DNA from: Competibacter_A sp037045535
Lineage (GTDB): Bacteria; Pseudomonadota; Gammaproteobacteria; Competibacterales; Competibacteraceae
Length of the DNA stretch: 64,000 nt
Reading direction: 5' to 3'
Assembly: GCA_037045535.1 (NCBI GenBank)
Contig: JBAOHI010000094.1
Span: 62,001 to 126,000 of the forward strand
The notes under the pieces are model-generated. The model had not been told where the DNA came from. It did not search any database and saw only the letters and a program-made list of their open reading frames with translations. The position numbers and the translations under genes are program-made. This document shows positions 57,989 to 64,000 of the stretch, piece by piece; the first letter of the stretch is position 1; every line of letters starts with the position of its first letter.

Positions 57989-60238
57989 TCAACCGGCTTC
58001 GCTCGAATTCAACTGGGCCGGTTCGCTGGCTTGGAACAGCGTCTCGATCTCGGCCAACCGCTCCGCCCGCTCGCCGGCTGGTTCGCCGACGGCGAGTACC
58101 ACTTGGCGGATTCGCTTGAGCGCTTCGGCCCGAATGGCCGGGTCGGCGGGCAACATCTTCGGGATCGCGGCCAGCGCATCGTCGCGGTCGAGCAGCAAGG
58201 CGAAAAACTGCTCACGCAACATCCGCTTGAATTCCTCCAGGGTCAAGCCACCGTGTTCGGCGCGCATCTGGCGCAATTCGTTGAAGGCTCGTTCGTCCAC
58301 CCCCGGTCCGGCCATGCCGATGTAGACCAGACTGCGAATCACTGCCTCCCGGATGCCGCCTTCGGCGATGCGCGCCTTCAGTTCGGCCATGCGTTGGCGA
58401 ATGAAGGCGATCCGTTCCGGCTCCACGCCGGGACGCCGGCGCGGGGATTCGTCCGACGCTTGCAACCCGACCAGCGCTTGCAGCAGCGGGGCGCTGTAAA
58501 TCGCCAGGAAGATCTGCTCCAGGCTGCGGTCACGCAGATCCCGCCAGCCGTCGAGGGCGGCGATCATCCCGTCCGAGATTATGGCTTGCCACTGGAGCAG
58601 CGGGTTGTCGGGCGCGACGGCTTGCCGTTGTTCTCGGACTTGCCCGGCCAACTGGGCGATTTGCTGCATCAGCGGGTTGCGATCCGAGAACAGCATGTGG
58701 GGCAGTTCGGCAGGCTTGATCCGATACGGCGGTTCGACGGCAGCCTCGCCCTTGGCGAACGCCTGGACGAACGGCTGGAACAGCGTGCGATAAAGGCCGA
58801 GATTGATTTCGGATATCCGCCGCACGGTGGCGAAACGGCGCTCGTTTTCGGGGCTAGGCTGAACGATAGCCCGCAGATCGGCCAGCGAGCGCGATTCGAA
58901 GCGGACGATCCAGTCGCCGCCGATTAAATCGGGATTCACGGCATCCGCCGTCTTGGGCGTCATCACCGCCTCGTACAAGCCGGGCGGCAACACGTCGATC
59001 AGGTCGATGTTGGAAGCGAACTCCTGATGTTCCTTCCGCGCCACGCCGCCGGAAACGAAGATGCCGAGATGGCCGATGGTCTCGTGGATGGCGTAGACGA
59101 TGGTCTGGCCGCAGGCGCGGAGGTCGTCGTCTTTTTCGTAGAGATCGACGATCCAGCCCAGCGCCTGTTGCGGCGGAGTGATGTTGTCGCCCTTGGAGCA
59201 GAAGCAGAGGATCGGCGAGCGGATGTTACGCAAGTCGATGCGCACACCGTCGCTGGTGACGATTTCGGCGGTGGCCAGCCGGTTGCCGATGAACAGTTGA
59301 TCGACGATCCACTGCATTTCCTCGGCGTTGAGGTTGACGTGCCCGCCCCACCAGGCCTCGAATTCCAGAAAGCGCTCGCTTTCGGTATCCACGCTCGACC
59401 AGAGATCGTAGTGCTTGGTCCAGTAGGTGTTGGCGGGATTGAGATTCTCGAAGTTGCCGACCAGGTTGGCGCCGTCGAACTTGCCGTGTCCCAGATCGCT
59501 GGTGAGGGCGGTCAGCCAACTACCGCCATACAGGCCACCGGTGTAGCGCATGGGATTTTGGCCTTCCACGCCGGCCCAGTAGGACAAGGGGGAACCGGGG
59601 ATGATGATCGGTCCGAACAATTCCGGCCGGGTCGCGGCCAGCATCATCACCGCCCAGCCAGCCTGGCAGTTGCCGATGACGCAGGGTTTGCCCTCGGCGT
59701 CGGGATGAAGTTCGATGACCTTCTCCAGAAACCTTGCCTCCGCCCGCATGATGTCTTCGATGGTCTGGCCTGGCATCGGGTCTGGCGTGAAGCCGACGAA
59801 ATAGCAGGGATGGCCGGCGCGTATCGCCACGCCGAGTTCGCTGTCGGCCTTGAAACCGCCGATGCCTGGTCCGTGGCCGGCGCGCGGATCGACCACCACG
59901 AACGGTCGTTTTTTCGAGTCAATGCCGGTCTCTTCCAGCTGATTGGTCCGCACCAGCCCGTATTTGGTCGCCGGTTTGCCGGTTTCTTCCGGCGGCTTGA
60001 CCCGCACCAGTCCGTAGTTGACCGGCCGCTCGAAGGTCCGGCCGTCCAGTACCAGTTCGGCGCCGAAATGGAGGACGTTGGGAACTGCTTGGGCTTTATG
60101 TTCGAAATATTGGTTACTGCGCCGCCGCAGCGTGTCCCAAAACAGGAGGGTACGCTGCCAGGAATCTACCCAGTAATCAGCCATCTGCTGGACAGGAGCG
60201 AACGGGTTCTGCGAGGGAGATCGGAATCGTTCGGTCAT
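57989..60238 (-). CDS. DUF3141 protein, PHA-synthase-like alpha/beta hydrolase
   Basis: 749 residues from an ATG with GGAGACTC upstream. The N-terminal half (to about 400) is an alpha/beta hydrolase of the PhaC type. The nucleophile elbow reads VIGNCQAGWAVMM with Cys191, as in the G-x-C-x-G of PHA synthases. Asp and His candidates are in CFCSKGDNITPPQQAL and HETIGHLGIFVSGG. The C-terminal half is helical, specific to DUF3141, and of unknown use. An 18-residue duplication near residues 75-106 (NYGLVRVKPPEETG and KYGLVRTNQLEETG) is unusual. It heads the phosphotransacylase/fabI operon. A role in PHA or acyl-CoA metabolism is likely but unproven. Confidence 0.85.
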   Translation of the reverse strand: MTERFRSPSQNPFAPVQQMADYWVDSWQRTLLFWDTLRRRSNQYFEHKAQAVPNVLHFGAELVLDGRTFERPVNYGLVRVKPPEETGKPATKYGLVRTNQLEETGIDSKKRPFVVVDPRAGHGPGIGGFKADSELGVAIRAGHPCYFVGFTPDPMPGQTIEDIMRAEARFLEKVIELHPDAEGKPCVIGNCQAGWAVMMLAATRPELFGPIIIPGSPLSYWAGVEGQNPMRYTGGLYGGSWLTALTSDLGHGKFDGANLVGNFENLNPANTYWTKHYDLWSSVDTESERFLEFEAWWGGHVNLNAEEMQWIVDQLFIGNRLATAEIVTSDGVRIDLRNIRSPILCFCSKGDNITPPQQALGWIVDLYEKDDDLRACGQTIVYAIHETIGHLGIFVSGGVARKEHQEFASNIDLIDVLPPGLYEAVMTPKTADAVNPDLIGGDWIVRFESRSLADLRAIVQPSPENERRFATVRRISEINLGLYRTLFQPFVQAFAKGEAAVEPPYRIKPAELPHMLFSDRNPLMQQIAQLAGQVREQRQAVAPDNPLLQWQAIISDGMIAALDGWRDLRDRSLEQIFLAIYSAPLLQALVGLQASDESPRRRPGVEPERIAFIRQRMAELKARIAEGGIREAVIRSLVYIGMAGPGVDERAFNELRQMRAEHGGLTLEEFKRMLREQFFALLLDRDDALAAIPKMLPADPAIRAEALKRIRQVVLAVGEPAGERAERLAEIETLFQASEPAQLNSSEAG

Positions 60239-60351
60239 CGGTGAGTCTCCTCAAGTGACTCTTTCAATTCTTGGGATGGTGCCTTCGGCTAAACCGAGAC
60301 GGCATACCCAAAAGGCATTTTTCGGAGGGTGCGGGGACCAGGGCACGTTCC

Positions 60352-60696
60352 TCAACCAGATTGAAACGCATCGCCGCTGCGTCGGGCTTGCCAGGCGAAT
60401 TCCAGGCCACGGATTTCGACAATGGTCCGAAAATCCAGCGAGGGCGGCTCGGCTGACATTTCCATTAGTTCTATCAGACGGATAAATCGCTCCGAACGCA
60501 GCATGGAGTGCAGATTTCCTTCACCATCCCACAATTCGCTGTAGCAAAGGCGTCGGGAATCGCCGATTTCGGTGAAAAGATGGACTTCCGCGCAGCCTCG
60601 TTCCAGCCGCGCCAATCGGGCCAGCGATTGGAACGCCTCGATCAACGACTGAATTTGCCTCGGATAGGCGCGAAGGCGCAAGCGCAGTTCGATCAT
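60352..60696 (-). CDS. ABM-like small monooxygenase-fold protein
   Basis: 114 residues from the ATG at 60696 (GGGAAC upstream), MIELRLRLRAYPRQIQSLIE onward. The pattern of ferredoxin-like ABM proteins is seen: first strand, helix, GCAEVHLFTEIGDSRRLCYS, ELWDGEGNLHSMLRSERFIR and a last strand DFRTIVEIRGLEFA. The chemistry is unknown. A GG-N10-GC sigma-54 promoter motif lies immediately upstream, and paired palindromes another 100 bp upstream, suggesting control by the sigma-54 activator at 62071. Confidence 0.65.
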   Translation of the reverse strand: MIELRLRLRAYPRQIQSLIEAFQSLARLARLERGCAEVHLFTEIGDSRRLCYSELWDGEGNLHSMLRSERFIRLIELMEMSAEPPSLDFRTIVEIRGLEFAWQARRSGDAFQSG

Positions 60697-60710
60697 AATG
60701 TTCCCAAGGA

Positions 60711-60725
60711 GCAGACTGCGTGCCA
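60711..60725 (-). promoter_or_regulatory. Candidate sigma-54 promoter
   Basis: On the minus strand CTGGCACGCAGTCTGCT matches the -24/-12 consensus (TGGCAC-N5-TTGC) with one change; GG and GC are exactly 10 bp apart. The predicted start of transcription falls only a few bases before the ATG at 60696, so the mRNA would be nearly leaderless, which is a weakness. Enhancer-like sites at the right distance support it. Confidence 0.5.
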
Positions 60726-60822
60726 GCCGGATCGATATGCGCCTAACATAATAATTTAAATTAAAACAATAAATTATAATTATTTTCGAGATCAGGAGAT
60801 CATCTCTGGAACGAAGAAGCCA

Positions 60823-60855
60823 TCCGAAATATCGTTGATCTCCGAAATATCGGAG
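60823..60855. promoter_or_regulatory. Paired palindromic operator/enhancer sites upstream of the ABM gene
   Basis: TCCGAAATATCG (60823) and CTCCGAAATATCGGAG (60840-60855), 18 bp apart. The second is a palindrome (CTCCGA-AATA-TCGGAG). The pair is about 100 bp upstream of the sigma-54 promoter motif, the usual position of activator-binding sites. The same pair with the same 18-bp spacing recurs at 62037-62069. Confidence 0.6.
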
Positions 60856-60897
60856 TTTCTTCAAACTGCACGTTGCTCCAAAAAGATAGCTGGCACT

Positions 60898-62028
60898 TTA
60901 GCGCGGCGATGGCGTGTCATCTTCCGATGGCATTGGCTGGGCCTCCGGGTTGGCTGCCACCCAACCCATGAAAATCTGATAACCCAACGCCAACAGCGTA
61001 GCGCCCACGAACATTCCCAGGATTCCGGCGGTTGCCATGCCCCCCAAGGCGCCGAGCAGAATGACCGGCATCGGCGCATCGACTCCCCTTCCCAGCATCA
61101 GTGGTTTTAGCACGTTGTCCGCCATGCCCGACAGGATCAACATCACGGTATAGGCAATCGCTGTCGCATTGCCGTAATCGTCACTCGACCAAAGGTAGGC
61201 GATGGCGGGCAACGTCACGATCAGCGCTGGCAACTGGGCGATTCCGAGGACCAGTACGATCGCGGCCAGCGCTCCAGCCCATGGAATCCCGGCGACTAGC
61301 AGGGCCACTCCAATGATGATGGCCTGAATGAAGGCCACGCCGATCACCCCTTGCGCGACGGCGCGAATGGTCGCCGTGGACAGCCTGACCAGTTCGCCGC
61401 CTCGCGCGCTGCCGACCAGACGCGCGGAGATCGCATGGCTACTGCGGCCGCCCGATTGCCCGAAGGCCATGATGATACCGGCGATGATGAAAGAGGCCAG
61501 GAATTGCAGCAATCCGCCACCGATGCTGGCGACGAAACCCAGTGCCGTTTTTGCCAGCTCGCCGATCTTCGGTTGCAGACTCCGCACCAACGCCGGCAAA
61601 TCCGTGTGAGCCTTCGACCAAAAATCGTGAACCTCCTTGCCGATGAACGGCCAGTTTTCCACGTTCGGGCGCGGGGCTGGCACTTGCAACGAGTTGTTCT
61701 GCACGTCACTGATCAGTTGGTGCACCGAATCGCCTAGCGAACTCACCAGCACCGTCGTCGGCGCCACGATCAGCGCGAGGCCAGCGACAACCAGCAGAGT
61801 CGCGGCGAGCCCCTGCCTGCCGCCCATCCTGCCGGCGAGGAATTGGTGGAGCGGATAGAGCGTAATGGCAAGAATCAACGCCCAGACCATCAGGGTCAGA
61901 AACGGGGAGAATATCTGGTAGCAAAGCACAGCCATGGCGAGAATCAGGCTGGCACGGATCAAAACATCCAGCAACGGGGCAGTTAGCTGCCGTTCGAATT
62001 CATTATCGAGCTGAGAAGGTAGAGGCAT
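60898..62028 (-). CDS. AI-2E-family (PerM-type) transporter
   Basis: 376 residues from the ATG at 62028 (AGGAGATTG upstream). Seven to eight membrane segments in the AI-2E/PerM layout: an N-terminal pair (LLDVLIRASLILAMAVLCYQ), a periplasmic helical insertion (about 110-165), then GVIGVAFIQAIIIGVALLVA, LAAIVLVLGIAQLPALIVTL and the C-terminal NVLKPLMLGRGVDAPMPVILLGALG signature (in part). Substrates vary in this family (autoinducer-2, ions) and cannot be predicted. The gene lies between two copies of the same paired palindrome, which could mean it was inserted there or that it is controlled with its neighbours. Confidence 0.85.
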   Translation of the reverse strand: MPLPSQLDNEFERQLTAPLLDVLIRASLILAMAVLCYQIFSPFLTLMVWALILAITLYPLHQFLAGRMGGRQGLAATLLVVAGLALIVAPTTVLVSSLGDSVHQLISDVQNNSLQVPAPRPNVENWPFIGKEVHDFWSKAHTDLPALVRSLQPKIGELAKTALGFVASIGGGLLQFLASFIIAGIIMAFGQSGGRSSHAISARLVGSARGGELVRLSTATIRAVAQGVIGVAFIQAIIIGVALLVAGIPWAGALAAIVLVLGIAQLPALIVTLPAIAYLWSSDDYGNATAIAYTVMLILSGMADNVLKPLMLGRGVDAPMPVILLGALGGMATAGILGMFVGATLLALGYQIFMGWVAANPEAQPMPSEDDTPSPR

Positions 62029-62036
62029 GGTCAATC

Positions 62037-62069
62037 TCCTAAATATCGTGGATATCCGAAATATCGGAG
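62037..62069. promoter_or_regulatory. Paired palindromic operator/enhancer sites upstream of the AI-2E gene
   Basis: TCCTAAATATCG (62037-62048) and ATCCGAAATATCGGAG (62054-62069) repeat the arrangement seen at 60823-60855, with the same 18-bp spacing. The first unit overlaps the ribosome site of the AI-2E gene. The sites lie between the regulator stop and the transporter start. Confidence 0.6.
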
Positions 62070-62070
62070 C

Positions 62071-64000
62071 CTAGTAGGGTGGATGGCGGTGTAGACCAAG
62101 TTTAGCCATGCGGCTTTCCAGCGTTGTCGGCGGCAGGCCGAGGATTTCCGCCGCGCCGCCCGCACCGCGGACACGCCAGTGGGTAAATTCCAACACCCGT
62201 TGGATGTGTTCGCGCTCGACCTCGGCCAACGTGGCGAGCGGTTGGGGCGCCGGCAGCGGAATACTGCCCGGCAGGTCGATTACGAGCCTGGGACCACTCG
62301 CCAAGATCATCGCCCGTTCGACGACGTTGCGTAACTCGCGCACGTTACCCGGCCATGAGTAATGTTGCAGTGCGCGCAAACTGGATTTGGTGATCGCTTC
62401 GATGGTCTTGCCCATGGCTCTTGAGAATTCGTCCACGAACGACCAAACCAGCGCAGGGATGTCCTCCCGTCGATCGCGCAACGGCGGCGCCGTGATCGGG
62501 AATACGTTGAGCCGGTAGTACAAATCCTCGCGGAACCAGCCCTCGGCAACTGCTTTGGCCAAATTTCGATTAGTGGCGGCAATGATCCGGACGTTTACCT
62601 GGATGCGTTTCGGACTGCCCAGCCGTTCGATTTCTTTTTCCTGCAAGACCCGAAGTAGCTTGGCCTGGGATTCGAGCGGTAGTTCGCTAATTTCATCGAG
62701 AAAGATCGTCGAGCCATCCGCCATCTCGAAGCGACCGATCTGCCGGGCGAGCGCGCCGGTATAAGCGCCCTTCTCGCGCCCGAACAGCTCGCTTTCAATC
62801 AGCGCCGCTGGGATAGCCGCGCAATTCACCCGCACCATGACGCGGTTGTGGCGAGGACTCAGCTCGTGGATCGCCGTCGCGAACAGCTCCTTACCGGTTC
62901 CCGTTTCACCCAACAGTAGTACGGAAGAAGGGGTGGAAGCCACCTGCTCCACCTGCGCCAGCACCTGCAGGATGGCCAGACTTTGGCCGACAATGCGGCC
63001 ATGCCCCCGGTTGGATTTCACTTCCTTTTGCAGATAGAGGTTGTTCTGCTGAAGTTGTGCTTGCAGACGCCCAACTTCCTCCAAGGCGGTGCGGAGGTGG
63101 ATTTCGTTATTCCAGCGTTCGGTGATGTCGAGGGAGGCGCCCATCAGCCGCGCCGGCTGGCCTGCGGTGTCCAGATGGCAGGAGCCGATGACATGAAGCC
63201 AGCGGACGGTGCCATCGGCATGCACAACGCGGTATTCTCCACGGTACTCACCGCCGCAACGTAGCGCGTGCCGCACGGTGCCCTCCACCGGAATCCGATC
63301 ATCCGGATGCAGGCAGGTCATGAATCGTTCAAAATTCAACGGTTCATCGGGCCCGATACCGTACAGGACACGGGCTTGCTCCGAAGCCCAGATGTCATCG
63401 CGCGGAATATCCCACAGCCACAGGCCGACGTTCGCCACTGTCGCCGCTAATCGGATGCGTTCCTCACTGGCTTGCAATGCTCGATCAATGTGCTGGCGGG
63501 CCAGGGCATTGGCGAACACATCGGCGATCAGGCGTAGACCACGCACCGCAAGCTTCGACCACTCGCGCTCTCCATGGGCCAGACTGCAACCGACCCCACC
63601 GATCACATGGCCGCCGGCTATTAAGGGAACGACCACGCCCGATGAGATCTGGCGGTTCGCGAAGAGCTGCCGTTCTTTTTCAGCCTCCGTGGGTAGATCG
63701 GCAAGGCGGACCATTACGAACGGCTGGCCGCTCAACAGCGTCCGGCACAGGAACGGCGCTACGGTGGCCAAAGAAGGAACGAGAGGAAACGCCTCCACTC
63801 CGGGGACGGCGAATGCGTGCGTCACAACGAGATCCTGACCGTCTTCGCTCAGGCGTCCCAACGTCGCCCGATCCGCACGTAACGCCTCGACGAGGCAGCG
63901 CAAGGCATTTTCGATTGCCTGATCCACCCGGTCGGAGGGCAAATTGGCGAAACACGCCGAGAGATCGGCCAATAAAGCTTCAAACCGCAACCGGTCTTCG
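62071..64000 (-). CDS. Sigma-54-dependent transcriptional activator (GAF-PAS-AAA+-HTH), 5' end outside window
   Basis: At least 640 residues; the frame is open to the window edge (EDRLRFEALLADLSACFANL), so the start is beyond 64000. A GAF domain (about 20-165) and a PAS domain (about 175-290, ending ARLMGASLDITERW) are followed by a sigma-54 AAA+ domain with Walker A GETGTGKELFA, the sigma-54-contacting loop GAYTGA and Walker B DGSTIFLDEISELP, then WPGNVRELRNVVERAMILA. A Fis-type helix-turn-helix (GGAAEILGLPPTTLESRMAK) ends it. It resembles FhlA/NorR-like activators without a receiver domain, so the signal is sensed directly by GAF/PAS. The palindromes next to its 3' end are its probable binding sites. 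Confidence 0.93.
   Translation of the reverse strand, partial: EDRLRFEALLADLSACFANLPSDRVDQAIENALRCLVEALRADRATLGRLSEDGQDLVVTHAFAVPGVEAFPLVPSLATVAPFLCRTLLSGQPFVMVRLADLPTEAEKERQLFANRQISSGVVVPLIAGGHVIGGVGCSLAHGEREWSKLAVRGLRLIADVFANALARQHIDRALQASEERIRLAATVANVGLWLWDIPRDDIWASEQARVLYGIGPDEPLNFERFMTCLHPDDRIPVEGTVRHALRCGGEYRGEYRVVHADGTVRWLHVIGSCHLDTAGQPARLMGASLDITERWNNEIHLRTALEEVGRLQAQLQQNNLYLQKEVKSNRGHGRIVGQSLAILQVLAQVEQVASTPSSVLLLGETGTGKELFATAIHELSPRHNRVMVRVNCAAIPAALIESELFGREKGAYTGALARQIGRFEMADGSTIFLDEISELPLESQAKLLRVLQEKEIERLGSPKRIQVNVRIIAATNRNLAKAVAEGWFREDLYYRLNVFPITAPPLRDRREDIPALVWSFVDEFSRAMGKTIEAITKSSLRALQHYSWPGNVRELRNVVERAMILASGPRLVIDLPGSIPLPAPQPLATLAEVEREHIQRVLEFTHWRVRGAGGAAEILGLPPTTLESRMAKLGLHRHPPY

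Noticed and set aside
62037..62069. Palindrome pair as attC or IS ends flanking the AI-2E gene
   Set aside because: Same orientation on both sides, no transposase, and palindromes typical of protein-binding sites; kept as regulatory with insertion only as an alternative.
1..64000. tRNA, rRNA, CRISPR or prophage genes
   Set aside because: No cloverleaf, rRNA stretch, spacer array or phage structural/integrase gene could be recognised by reading the window.

Overview
The window looks like a gammaproteobacterial chromosome with roughly 60% GC. Three things suggest a relative of Candidatus Competibacter/Contendobacter, the glycogen- and polyhydroxyalkanoate-accumulating wastewater bacteria: a Na+-pumping oxaloacetate decarboxylase, a Pst/Ppk phosphate-polyphosphate cluster, and a DUF3141 (PHA-synthase-like) / phosphotransacylase / FabI cluster. 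The assignment is inference from gene content; there is no rRNA in the window.

Layout. 1-1.5 kb: the end of a serine hydrolase and a SHOCT-domain protein. 1.5-13 kb (minus strand): a large DAB-type inorganic-carbon uptake locus made of a NuoM-like subunit, the DUF2309 protein DabA, a NuoL-NuoM fusion and a second NuoM-like subunit. It is interrupted by a VapBC module on the opposite strand and by a NYN-nuclease/GNAT pair. 13.2-17.4 kb: a small monooxygenase gene and a graveyard of broken insertion sequences (IS701-, IS5-, IS1595- and IS982-like) around a secreted FG-GAP-repeat protein with near-identical 123-bp repeats. 17.5-20.8 kb: oadG-oadA-oadB. 20.8-22.7 kb: a lipoprotein, a diguanylate cyclase and a small protein. 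22.9-31 kb: a PhoB-type promoter with three Pho-box repeats, then pstS-pstC-pstA-pstB, a second pstS, a Fic-like protein and ppk1. 31-33.4 kb: a HAD-like protein, a frameshifted ornithine/lysine decarboxylase and a frameshifted DUF302 protein.

33.6-41.3 kb is the most unusual part. It reads as an integron gene-cassette array without its integrase. Short, unrelated genes all lie on the minus strand (lipoprotein, methyltransferase, acetyltransferase, GFA-family protein, a possible toxin-antitoxin pair, a 341-residue orphan). They are separated by attC-like sites with GTT/AAC core ends, gene stop codons inside several sites, and imperfect palindromes with extrahelical bases. An IS3 element splits the methyltransferase, an IS4 element sits exactly in an attC core with a 10-bp target duplication, a second identical IS3 copy lies just upstream, and a 150-bp multi-hairpin repeat occurs at two cassette boundaries.

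43-51 kb: a YefM-YoeB module next to a duplicated scrap of an ABC ATPase gene, a MacB/LolCDE-like exporter (ATPase, permease, and a membrane-fusion protein separated from them by an IS5 element and a PEP-CTERM protein), then ppk2 interrupted by an IS630 element. 51-60 kb: membrane and hypothetical proteins, fabI, two small secreted proteins, a phosphotransacylase and the DUF3141 protein; the start of a lost acetate kinase gene seems to survive behind the phosphotransacylase. 60-64 kb: an ABM-domain protein, an AI-2E-family permease and a sigma-54 activator, with paired palindromic sites and a GG-N10-GC promoter that suggest a local sigma-54 circuit.

Several otherwise intact genes carry a single extra base in a short homopolymer (NuoL-M fusion, oadA, decarboxylase, DUF302). 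This pattern is compatible with homopolymer sequencing errors, so these are described as frameshifted genes rather than proven pseudogenes.
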